DNA of 8,142 bases, from NCBI GenBank assembly GCA_030672225.1, contig DAOVGW010000039.1, positions 1 through 8,142 on the forward strand, read 5' to 3'. The position numbers and the translations under genes are program-made. Shown here in pieces: positions 1 through 5,159 of the stretch (its first letter is position 1; every line of letters starts with the position of its first letter). This stretch comes from Dehalococcoidales bacterium (GTDB taxonomy: Bacteria; Chloroflexota; Dehalococcoidia; Dehalococcoidales; ARS1013). The notes below the pieces were generated by a model. It worked only from the letters and a program-made list of their open reading frames with translations. It made no database searches and was not told the origin of the DNA.

Positions 1-229
1 CATTAACCTGAGGGAGAGCGCATCTACGGCAAGGCAGTTTATGCAGAGCAATAACCTTTCCTTTCCCGTGCTTCTTGATACCAATGGCGATGTGGCTCAA
101 AAGTACAATGTTAGCGGCATACCAACTACCTTTTTCATTGATGAAGATGGTATAATTCAAAAGAGCAAACTCGGCACCTTCCGAAGTAAGGCTGATATAG
201 AAAACAGCCTGGGAGCAATAATCCCATAG
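1..229 (+). CDS. TlpA/ResA-like thioredoxin-fold protein, C-terminal part (partial)
   Basis: This is the 3' end of a gene entering from the left edge; the frame is open from base 2 and stops at 227-229, leaving about 75 residues. The visible part has the second half of a thioredoxin fold: a helix ending QFMQSNNLSFPV, then LLDTNGDVAQKYNVSGIPTT and FFIDEDGII. The GIPTTFFID segment holds the cis-proline (P in GIPT) that faces the active-site disulfide in TlpA, ResA and peroxiredoxin-like proteins. The CXXC that would prove a reductase lies upstream of the window, as would any signal peptide or lipobox, so membrane anchoring cannot be judged. Family members usually act outside the cytoplasmic membrane, reducing disulfides, for example in cytochrome c maturation. 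An AhpC/peroxiredoxin-like protein is the alternative. The next gene follows after 30 bases on the same strand and is probably co-transcribed. Confidence 0.85.
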   Translation, partial: INLRESASTARQFMQSNNLSFPVLLDTNGDVAQKYNVSGIPTTFFIDEDGIIQKSKLGTFRSKADIENSLGAIIP

Positions 230-259
230 TTAATCAACAATAGATGGAGAGACTAAGTT

Positions 260-571
260 ATGAGTGATATTCTAAATGAAGCCTACGGCGTAATCCAGTG
301 CAAGGAATGCCCGTGGTATAAATCCTGCGTAATGCCGATGAGGTTCACGGCTGAGGACATCCGCCGACAGCTAGCCTCATCAGCCCCGGGGGTGGATATT
401 CCACAGCAAGCTGACCTCGGCATTCAAAACCTCATCTCCAGCATGGCCACTGCAGCCCAGAACTCACTGCTGGAAGGATGTCCCCTCTTTATTGAGCGCC
501 TGCGCTCAAGCCCCAAGCTTGCCCAGCGTATAAAGGAAATAATGCAGAACTGGAGCCAAGAAGAGGATTAA
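260..571 (+). CDS. Small protein with four-cysteine pattern, function unknown
   Basis: I do not recognise this 103-residue protein. The ATG at 260 has a Shine-Dalgarno GGAGA at 246-250. There is no signal peptide and no membrane segment, so it is probably cytoplasmic. It has exactly four cysteines: C14, C17 and C23 in an N-terminal CKECPWYKSC motif, and C74 in a GCPLF motif. A CX2CX5C group with a distant CP is compatible with a zinc site or an Fe-S cluster, but no cluster family is matched with certainty. The middle (about residues 30-70) and the C-terminus (about 75-100, ending in an acidic tail) look helical. It sits 30 bases after the TlpA-like gene and is probably in the same transcript, which hints at a thiol or redox connection by context only. 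Confidence 0.7.
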   Translation: MSDILNEAYGVIQCKECPWYKSCVMPMRFTAEDIRRQLASSAPGVDIPQQADLGIQNLISSMATAAQNSLLEGCPLFIERLRSSPKLAQRIKEIMQNWSQEED

Positions 572-584
572 GTAGCAGGCTCTG

Positions 585-611
585 AAGCAAAAGGTAAAAT
601 TACCTTTGCTT
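585..611 (+). terminator. Hairpin after the first operon, terminator-like
   Basis: Two arms of about 13 bases (585-597 and 600-611, one A bulged) form an A/T-rich hairpin centred on GGTAAAATTACC. It begins 14 bases after the stop codon at 571 and is followed by TATTTCATTT. The short T runs make it only a modest intrinsic terminator. The same GGTAA-N2-TTACC core occurs at 3896-3907, so an operator function is an alternative. Confidence 0.4.
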
Positions 612-654
612 ATTTCATTTAATAACGGAGAATGCCCCGGGTAATCTGATATGA

Positions 655-686
655 AGTGACTTAAGTCATTGACGTTTTCTAGAAAA
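655..686. promoter_or_regulatory. Two palindromes framing the -35 box (putative operators)
   Basis: A perfect 12-bp palindrome TGACTTAAGTCA lies at 657-668, extendable to 655-670 with one G:T pair. It abuts the -35 hexamer at 669-674. A second perfect 12-bp palindrome TTTTCTAGAAAA lies at 675-686, inside the promoter spacer. Their centres are 18 bp apart, just under two helical turns. This placement suits a dimeric repressor or activator binding around the -35 region of the metalloprotease promoter. The regulator is not identified, and the two palindromes differ in sequence. Confidence 0.4.
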
Positions 687-696
687 GGCATATAAT
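669..696 (+). promoter_or_regulatory. Sigma-70 type promoter of the metalloprotease gene
   Basis: The -35 box TTGACG (669-674, one mismatch to consensus) and the perfect -10 box TATAAT (691-696) are separated by 16 bp. Transcription would start near 702-704, giving a leader of about 37 bases before the ATG at 740. The leader contains the Shine-Dalgarno AAAGGG at 725-730. It is the clearest housekeeping-type promoter in the window. Confidence 0.7.
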
Positions 697-739
697 AAAA
701 ATAAATCAAAGCTAATTAAAGAAGAAAGGGAACCATAAA

Positions 740-1546
740 ATGAAAAGAATTTTAATAGCTGCTAGTATTACTATCCTGTTATGCTCACTCCTTGCTGGGG
801 TAGTCTCTGCTGGTCCGCCAGGACCGTTTAAGGCCCCACCAGGGTTTGAAGAGGGGAACCAAGCAGAAGAGGCAATAGACGTCTACAAACCTATAACTCC
901 CGGTGGGCACTATGAGAGATTGGTTCTGGTACATCACGCCAAACCACCTTGGGCTGGCAAGCCTGATAAGGAAGAAAAACCCAAGGATTACGATGCTTAT
1001 GACTTATTGGGCGTGAAGTGGGTAGTCCCTGCGGGGGGTATACCTTATGTTATTGACCCTGACCATGCTCCAACGGGTTCAATTGAGCAGATAGACTTCG
1101 CCTATGACGCTTGGGATGATGTTACAAGTGTAGAGCTTTTTGCTGAGCCGACAGTTGATAGTGAAGTAAGCCCGTCAACAGATAGCCCTGATTTTATCAA
1201 TACAGTGTCCTGGAGATTTATCGTTCCCCCAAGGATAATTGCAGTGACCTATATCTGGTATAACCCAGACACGATGGAGATTGTCGATTGTGATGTTATT
1301 ATGAACACCAAAAAGGATTGGGGAATAGATACTGATGGAGAACTTGATGGCTTTATTCTCGAGGATGCTTTTGATGTCAGGAATATCGTTACTCACGAGG
1401 CTGGTCACGTGGTAGGACTTGGTGACCTTTACGACGAGATTTATAGCGAGCTGACAATGTATGGATATGGTGAAGAAGGAGAGACCAAGAAGATAAGTCT
1501 TGAGAATGGTGATATTTTAGGAACTCAAGAGCTATATGCTGAATGA
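740..1546 (+). CDS. Secreted matrixin-family zinc metalloprotease
   Basis: This 268-residue protein has a typical Sec signal peptide: MKRI, a hydrophobic core to about residue 20, and a VSA cleavage site after residue 24. No lipobox precedes C15, so it should be a released protein. A Pro/Gly-rich segment follows (25-70). The catalytic domain starts near 92 with the WVVPAGGIPYVIDPD strand and the IDFAYDAWDDV helix usual for peptidase M10 domains. The zinc motif is HEAGHVVGLGD (219-229), that is HExxHxxGxxD, with E220 as catalytic base and Asp229 where most matrixins have a third His. M240 (LTMYGYG) fits the Met-turn, and the ending DILGTQELY matches the last helix of the family. No pro-domain cysteine switch is seen, so latency control is unclear. 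It is probably monocistronic, with its own promoter. Substrate unknown. Confidence 0.88.
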   Translation: MKRILIAASITILLCSLLAGVVSAGPPGPFKAPPGFEEGNQAEEAIDVYKPITPGGHYERLVLVHHAKPPWAGKPDKEEKPKDYDAYDLLGVKWVVPAGGIPYVIDPDHAPTGSIEQIDFAYDAWDDVTSVELFAEPTVDSEVSPSTDSPDFINTVSWRFIVPPRIIAVTYIWYNPDTMEIVDCDVIMNTKKDWGIDTDGELDGFILEDAFDVRNIVTHEAGHVVGLGDLYDEIYSELTMYGYGEEGETKKISLENGDILGTQELYAE

Positions 1547-1585
1547 ATAGCACAAGCGACAAGGCTGCTATAGAAACACCGACAA

Positions 1586-1623
1586 CTGGGCAGGGCTTTA
1601 GGAACAATTATCGTCCTGCCCGG
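1586..1623. terminator. Hairpin between convergent genes, possible bidirectional terminator
   Basis: CTGGGCAGG (1586-1594) pairs with CCTGCCCGG (1615-1623) through one G:T pair, with a loop of about 20 bases. It lies between the end of the metalloprotease gene (1546) and the end of elp3 (1672), which converge. No clear T run follows on either strand, so it may slow or protect transcripts rather than terminate alone. A competing short pairing, CCGGCC 1620-1625 with GGCCGG 1657-1662, is possible. Confidence 0.35.
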
Positions 1624-1669
1624 CCCATATGGTGGTTAAAGACAAAGACTATAATAGGCCGGTATGAGC

Positions 1670-3049
1670 CTACAGCTTCTTAACCATATAGTCTCCCACT
1701 AGAGCGTAGCCGAAATCAGAGCGGTAATACTCCCTGGCGCCAACACCACTCAAAATAGCAATCTGCGGTGTCCCAAACTCTTCGCCAGCTAGCCGCTCCG
1801 CCTCAAGTAGCAGTGCCCTGCCTAAGCCCCTATGTTGAGCCGTCGCCGGCCTTCGCTGACCGAGGGCAACCTCAGGGCCATAGACATGTAATTCCCTTAT
1901 TAAGGCTAGATTGCCACCAGTCTCCTGCCCCAGTCCAGCTATCGGCTTAGCCTGAATTCTCATTCGCAGAAGCCCAAACAGTGTTTCCCCCGCGTCTTCA
2001 AAGGACAGGAAAACCTCCCTGCCGCCTGAAGCCTCATAATCGGCTCTTACCAGCCGCGGCTGGCCAATCTCCCGGCCATTCCGTGCCCGGTGACCATACT
2101 CCCGGCAGCGGATGCAGTGACACCGAGTTGCCTGCTGCTCCATTAGCTGTTTAACTATGTCCCGCAGTGAGTCTTTTAGACCAGCGACAATAAACTTTGC
2201 CGGGATATCACGAAGCACCCTTGAGACCCTGACATACTTGGGTATAATAGCCTTGATGCTGACAATCAGGCTAGTCATGATGTCATTATCATATGGCTGG
2301 TAGCGCCCTTCCTGATACCACCGCTCTAGCTCAGTGCCGGCTACTACCATAGTGGGATAAAGCTTTAAGCCATCTGGTCTAAAGCGGGCATCGCTAAATA
2401 GCCGGGCTGACAGCTCCAAGTCCCCTTCTGGGGTTGCACCAGGCAGTCCTGGCATCCAGTGGTAGTGCACCTTAAAGCCATGTTCCCTAAGTAACCTGGT
2501 AGCTTTAACCACATCTTCCACCTTGTGCCCTCTTTTGACCAGCTTATAGATTCTGTCATCTAAGGTCTGAACGCCGAGTTCTACTCTGGTGGTGCCAAAT
2601 TCAAGCATCCGGTCTATCTCCTCCTGATTGCACCAATCAGGTCTGGTCTCTATGCACAACCCAACGCAGCGGTGTTTAGCCGTTTCGTTAAGTCGCTTCG
2701 CCTCTTCCAGAGTAGCTGACTCCTTGCCATTTAGGGCATCAAAACAGTCTTTAATAAACCGGAACTGATAATCTTCAGGCTGAGCCAGGAAGGTGCCGCC
2801 CATTACTATCAGTTCAATCTTATCCGTCGGGTGTCCCATTTCGGCTAAAACTTTTAACCTAAGCTCAATCTGCTTTCGGGCATCAAAGCCGCACTTTATG
2901 GCTCTAAGTACCGCCGGCGACCCCGGTGTATAGCTTTGAGGTGTTTCTGCATAGGTAGGGCAGTAGATACACCGCCCCGGGCACTTCATCGGCTGGGTCA
3001 TCACCGCTACCGGGGTAACGCCGGATATTGTCCTTGCCAATTTCCTCAT
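1670..3049 (-). CDS. elp3: Elp3: tRNA uridine-34 carboxymethyl-forming radical SAM/acetyltransferase
   Basis: Elp3 combines a radical SAM domain with a GNAT domain and uses acetyl-CoA to make 5-carboxymethyluridine at tRNA position 34. The 459-residue protein opens with RTISGVTPVAVMTQP and the cluster motif CPGRCIYC (C23, C27, C30), followed by PQSYTPGSPAVLRAI and LIVMGGTF. LCIETRPDWC (131-140), RVELGVQTL and HWMPGLPG continue the radical SAM barrel. DIPAKF (281-286) and the zinc-type RCHCIRC (309-315) form the linker. The GNAT part has QHRGLGRALL (405-414) and YYRSDFGY near the end. It lacks the roughly 60-80 residue N-terminal extension of eukaryotic Elp3, as does the Dehalococcoides enzyme of known structure. 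The ATG at 3049 is the only possible start, because an in-frame TAG lies about 30 bases upstream; its Shine-Dalgarno (AAGAGAAG) is weak. No Elp1 or Elp2 is nearby, in line with bacterial Elp3 acting alone. A Trm9-like gene is divergent. Confidence 0.95.
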   Translation of the reverse strand: MRKLARTISGVTPVAVMTQPMKCPGRCIYCPTYAETPQSYTPGSPAVLRAIKCGFDARKQIELRLKVLAEMGHPTDKIELIVMGGTFLAQPEDYQFRFIKDCFDALNGKESATLEEAKRLNETAKHRCVGLCIETRPDWCNQEEIDRMLEFGTTRVELGVQTLDDRIYKLVKRGHKVEDVVKATRLLREHGFKVHYHWMPGLPGATPEGDLELSARLFSDARFRPDGLKLYPTMVVAGTELERWYQEGRYQPYDNDIMTSLIVSIKAIIPKYVRVSRVLRDIPAKFIVAGLKDSLRDIVKQLMEQQATRCHCIRCREYGHRARNGREIGQPRLVRADYEASGGREVFLSFEDAGETLFGLLRMRIQAKPIAGLGQETGGNLALIRELHVYGPEVALGQRRPATAQHRGLGRALLLEAERLAGEEFGTPQIAILSGVGAREYYRSDFGYALVGDYMVKKL

Positions 3050-3130
3050 GGTAGACTTCTCTTAGAGAATCATAATTAGTCTAGCAGGTCTTAGCTGGTA
3101 GCGACAACTCAAAATCTTTTCTAGCGGGGT

Positions 3131-3208
3131 GTTTAAGAGGGGCGAAGCCTCTCTTCTAAAAACTCTTCCCCCTCTCCTTTGAAGGAGAGGGGGAACCAGG
3201 GGGTGAGG
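3131..3208. repeat. Structured intergenic repeat (MITE/REP-like), two hairpins
   Basis: The elp3-methyltransferase gap holds two tandem hairpins. The first pairs 3135-3143 with 3147-3155 around a GAA loop. The second is very strong: 3166-3179 and 3182-3195 are perfect 14-base arms, C-rich on the left and G-rich on the right. It is followed by AACCAGGGGGTGAGGT. GC-rich arms of this CCCCTCTCC/GGAGAGGGG kind followed by GGGGGTGAGG are typical of dispersed non-coding repeats in bacterial genomes. Only one copy is present here, so dispersal is inferred. Its right end supplies the Shine-Dalgarno of the following gene. Confidence 0.5.
3198..3206 (+). promoter_or_regulatory. Extended Shine-Dalgarno before the ATT start of the methyltransferase
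   Basis: AGGGGGTGA differs from the ideal AGGAGGTGA only by a G that can pair with U in the 16S tail. It lies 7 bases before ATT at 3214. It fixes the proposed start, because no ATG, GTG or TTG exists in frame between the stop at 3157 and GTG 3397. An almost identical element precedes ruvB. Confidence 0.55.
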
Positions 3209-3213
3209 TAGTT

Positions 3214-3864
3214 ATTAACCCAAAAGATATATTTAACCAGATAGCACCGAGCTGGTACAACTTCAGGCACTGGTCTATCTTTACTAAAGAGCTTGAGGCA
3301 CTGGCAAAACGCTGGCAGAAGGGTAAGCTGCTCAACCTGGGCTGCGCCCATGGTCCTGACTTTTTACCCTTCAAGCAAACCTTTGAGCTATATGGCGTGG
3401 ACTTTTCGCCCGAGATGATAAAATATGCCCAAAAATACGCCCAGAAATTCAATTTTGAGGTAAAGCTGGCGGTGGCTGATATCAGGCACCTACCCTACCC
3501 CGATGAGACCTTTGACTGGGCAATATCAGCAGCCACCTACCACCATATAAAGGGTGAGGTGGAAAGACAGAAGGCACTGGGTGAACTAAAGAGAGTTCTA
3601 AAGCCCGGTGGTGAAGCCTTCATCACCGTGTGGAACCACCATCAACCCAGGTTCTGGTTTAAGCCAAAGGACATAGCAGTACCATGGCGACAGAGAGACA
3701 AGACCCTGTATCGCTACTACTACCTTTTTTCCTACGGCGAGCTTAAGAAGCTAGTGAAAAAAGCTGGTTTTCAGGTGCTTAAATCCTTCCCCGAAAGCTC
3801 CTACCACTTCCCGCTTAAAGCCTTTTCTAAAAACATCTGCCTGCTGGTGAAAAAGAGTGATTAA
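3214..3864 (+). CDS. Trm9/ABH8-like SAM-dependent tRNA methyltransferase, probable ATT start
   Basis: A class I methyltransferase of 216 residues when started at ATT 3214. The N-terminal NPKDIFNQIAPSWYNFRHW resembles the Trm9-like opening. SAM motif I is LLNLGCAHG (39-47), the acidic ribose-binding residue is D63 (YGVDFSPEM), and motif II with its neighbourhood is ADIRHLPYPDETFDWAIS (88-105). LKRVLKPGGEAFITVWN (125-141) follows. The C-terminal part has VPWRQRD, RYYYLFSYGELKKL and a late FSKNICLLVKK, the pattern of Trm9/ABH8, which methylate cm5U34 to mcm5U34. The first conventional start, GTG 3397, would cut off motif I and is implausible. Either ATT is used, or an original ATG was lost by mutation or by the adjacent repeat; the rest of the frame looks intact. 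It is divergent from elp3, which makes the presumed substrate. No Trm112 partner is evident here. A generic small-molecule methyltransferase is the alternative. Confidence 0.8.
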   Translation: MNPKDIFNQIAPSWYNFRHWSIFTKELEALAKRWQKGKLLNLGCAHGPDFLPFKQTFELYGVDFSPEMIKYAQKYAQKFNFEVKLAVADIRHLPYPDETFDWAISAATYHHIKGEVERQKALGELKRVLKPGGEAFITVWNHHQPRFWFKPKDIAVPWRQRDKTLYRYYYLFSYGELKKLVKKAGFQVLKSFPESSYHFPLKAFSKNICLLVKKSD

Positions 3865-3893
3865 GCCAGCTGATTTGCCTAATCACAGCTAGA

Positions 3894-3909
3894 TTGGTAA
3901 CATTACCAA
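3894..3909. promoter_or_regulatory. Inverted repeat upstream of the permease gene (putative operator)
   Basis: TTGGTAA (3894-3900) and TTACCAA (3903-3909) are perfect 7-bp arms separated by CA, 30 bases after the methyltransferase stop. The short spacing makes a protein-binding site more likely than a stable hairpin. Its core GGTAA-N2-TTACC repeats the core of the hairpin at 593-604. The regulator is unknown. Confidence 0.35.
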
Positions 3910-3950
3910 AGACAACCATTATGGGTTGGAACAACAAATGGAGAAATGAG

Positions 3951-4478
3951 ATGAGTAACAAGAGGAGGTTACCGAGAATGCTTATCCCAACAATAGTAAT
4001 GGGCGTAATTGCCGTTATTGTTCTTATTATTGCCTATCAGAGAGGAGGCGGGGAACACATTCTGGGTCTAAAATCAGCCGGCAACCTCCTGCTTGAGGTT
4101 ATGCCACTACTAATTTTTGCCTTCATTGTGGCTGGCATAATTCCACTTCTCATTCCCACTGAAATGATATCCAAGTGGGTAGGCGCTGAGTCTGGCCTCC
4201 GAGGCATCCTAATTGGTTCCGCCATGGGCGGTCTTACGCCGGGTGGTCCCTTCGTTAGTTTACCTATTGCCGCTGGGCTGCTGCGTACCGGGGCAGGTAT
4301 CGGCACCATGGTGGCCTTTATGACCGGGTGGTCACTATGGGCAGTTAGCCGGTTGCCAATGGAAGTAGGCTTAATGGGCTGGAAATTCACCGCCATCCGC
4401 CTTGCCTGTACCATTTTCTTCCCCATAATAGCCGGGCTAATAGCTAACCTATTCTTTTCCCGTACCAATATTTTTTGA
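3951..4478 (+). CDS. Half-size UPF0718/ArsP-like permease
   Basis: An integral membrane protein of 175 residues from ATG 3951, which has GGAG at 3940-3943. ATG 3978 (M10) is a serious alternative, having a consensus AGGAGGT at 3963-3969; the choice only alters a basic N-terminal tail (NKRRLPR). About five hydrophobic segments are seen: 11-29, 46-68, 85-111, 117-133 and 149-169. The loop GGLTPGGPFVSLPIAAGLL (93-111) and the following GAGIGTMVAF match the re-entrant conserved region of the ArsP_1/DUF318 permeases. ArsP-type members are about 300 residues or more with two such halves, so this one probably works as a dimer or with a partner. The TPGGP stretch lacks the cysteines that arsenical-exporting ArsP proteins carry there, so arsenic transport is doubtful. 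Substrate unknown. It heads a run of four small + strand genes. Confidence 0.8.
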   Translation: MSNKRRLPRMLIPTIVMGVIAVIVLIIAYQRGGGEHILGLKSAGNLLLEVMPLLIFAFIVAGIIPLLIPTEMISKWVGAESGLRGILIGSAMGGLTPGGPFVSLPIAAGLLRTGAGIGTMVAFMTGWSLWAVSRLPMEVGLMGWKFTAIRLACTIFFPIIAGLIANLFFSRTNIF

Positions 4479-4512
4479 AAAACAAGAACATTGAGAGCAG
4501 GAGGACAGGTCT

Positions 4513-4731
4513 ATGATAGTCAAAATTAAGTGCCCTAAGTGCGATGCCGAAAGCAGTCTCTCCCTGATTGAGCCAAGCTACCAGGGACCTTACAAATGCT
4601 GGAAATGCAGAGGCTTATTTTCTATTAAGCTGGAGGATAACAAGCTCAGGTGCTGTGACCCCTTGAGCCAAGAAGAGTTTAGTAAACTTATGGAAATAGA
4701 AGCCCTGAAAGCCAAGCTCAGACGACAATAA
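4513..4731 (+). CDS. Small zinc-ribbon protein
   Basis: This 72-residue protein starts at ATG 4513 behind a good Shine-Dalgarno AGGAGGA (4499-4505), 34 bases after the permease stop. Two knuckles, CPKC (C7, C10) and CWKC (C29, C32), form a typical four-cysteine zinc ribbon or rubredoxin-like site. A further C47-C48 pair follows, and the C-terminus (52-72) is a charged helix. It is cytoplasmic, with no export signal. I do not recognise a named family. It is not convincingly Trm112, the Trm9 activator, because the spacing and the C-terminal half differ. Its position next to the permease and the desulforedoxin suggests metal or redox work, but that is context only. Confidence 0.75.
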   Translation: MIVKIKCPKCDAESSLSLIEPSYQGPYKCWKCRGLFSIKLEDNKLRCCDPLSQEEFSKLMEIEALKAKLRRQ

Positions 4732-4754
4732 TAAGACATGAGGGGATAACCAAA

Positions 4755-4877
4755 ATGGCTGTTAAAGCAGTTGGTGAGAAGTATAGGTGTAATATTTGTG
4801 GCAATGAGGTAGTGGTGACTAAGGTCGGTGGTGGCACCCTTGTCTGCTGCGGACAAGACATGGAGAAAATAGGATAG
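4755..4877 (+). CDS. Stand-alone desulforedoxin (Fe-Cys4 protein), 40 residues
   Basis: A very short gene starting at ATG 4755 behind GAGGGG (4740-4745), 23 bases after the zinc-ribbon gene. The protein matches desulforedoxin and the N-terminal domain of desulfoferrodoxin along its whole length: YRCNICGNEV, then GGGTLVCCGQDM. The four iron ligands are C12, C15, C31 and C32, including the adjacent CC pair that distorts the site relative to rubredoxin. Desulforedoxin is a small dimeric electron-transfer protein. Desulfoferrodoxin adds a C-terminal superoxide reductase domain, and this gene ends right after the iron domain, so it has no such activity itself. There is no sign of a frameshift: the stop at 4875 is followed by spacer and then a different gene. 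It suggests an anaerobic host with oxygen-stress or iron-redox functions. Confidence 0.9.
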   Translation: MAVKAVGEKYRCNICGNEVVVTKVGGGTLVCCGQDMEKIG

Positions 4878-4925
4878 CAAGCTATTTTCATAGACTGCCT
4901 AACTAATCAAAATATGGAGGTTACT

Positions 4926-5111
4926 ATGCCAATAGTTATTGTTGAAATGTGGGAAGGACGCACCATTGAGCAGAAAAAGCAGCTGGTGGAGGGCATAACC
5001 TCTTTGTTTGCCAAAATCGGTGTCCCTCCAGAGCAGGTTAATATCATCATCAAGGATAACCCCAAGCACAACTGGGCAACCGGGGGCAAACTGGCTTCAG
5101 AAGAGACTTAA
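4926..5111 (+). CDS. 4-oxalocrotonate tautomerase family protein
   Basis: The start is ATG 4926 rather than an earlier codon, because it puts proline directly after Met, and the family uses that Pro as its catalytic N-terminal residue. TGGAGGT at 4915-4921 is the Shine-Dalgarno. The 61-residue product matches the 60-62 residue 4-OT subunit: PIVIVEMWEGR, with Pro1 and Arg11 in mature numbering, then EQKKQLVEGIT and a late WATGGKLAS that matches the family's FGIGGELAS. The position of the substrate-binding Arg39 of true 4-OT appears to be Asn (VNIII). The ring-capping Phe50 corresponds to Trp. It probably forms a hexamer that tautomerises an unsaturated keto acid or similar compound, but the real substrate is unknown and no aromatic degradation genes are nearby. 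It is the last gene of the + strand run and converges with rimI. Confidence 0.88.
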   Translation: MPIVIVEMWEGRTIEQKKQLVEGITSLFAKIGVPPEQVNIIIKDNPKHNWATGGKLASEET

Positions 5112-5159
5112 GATAGATAGCAATTACTAAATCTCAAAGAGTTCTCTGGCAAGCTGGTG

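Noticed and set aside
3156..3452. 98-residue frame on the - strand over the methyltransferase start
   Set aside because: It is a shadow of the methyltransferase frame and the repeat, with no Shine-Dalgarno, no domain and a composition dictated by the opposite strand.
3397..3864. Methyltransferase starting at GTG 3397
   Set aside because: This would drop SAM motif I (LLNLGCAHG) and the Trm9-like N-terminus, leaving an enzyme unable to bind SAM.
3894..3980. TTG 3894 or ATG 3921 as the start of the permease
   Set aside because: Neither has a good Shine-Dalgarno, and TTG 3894 lies inside the inverted repeat; ATG 3951 and ATG 3978 are both better supported.
4037..4468. 143-residue frame on the - strand opposite the permease
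   Set aside because: Its Pro/Arg/Ser-rich product mirrors the membrane protein codons; it has no recognisable domain, and the + strand permease is clearly real.
4513..4731. Zinc-ribbon protein as a Trm112 partner of the Trm9-like enzyme
   Set aside because: Attractive by context, but the cysteine spacing and the C-terminal half do not match Trm112, and the permease gene separates the two.
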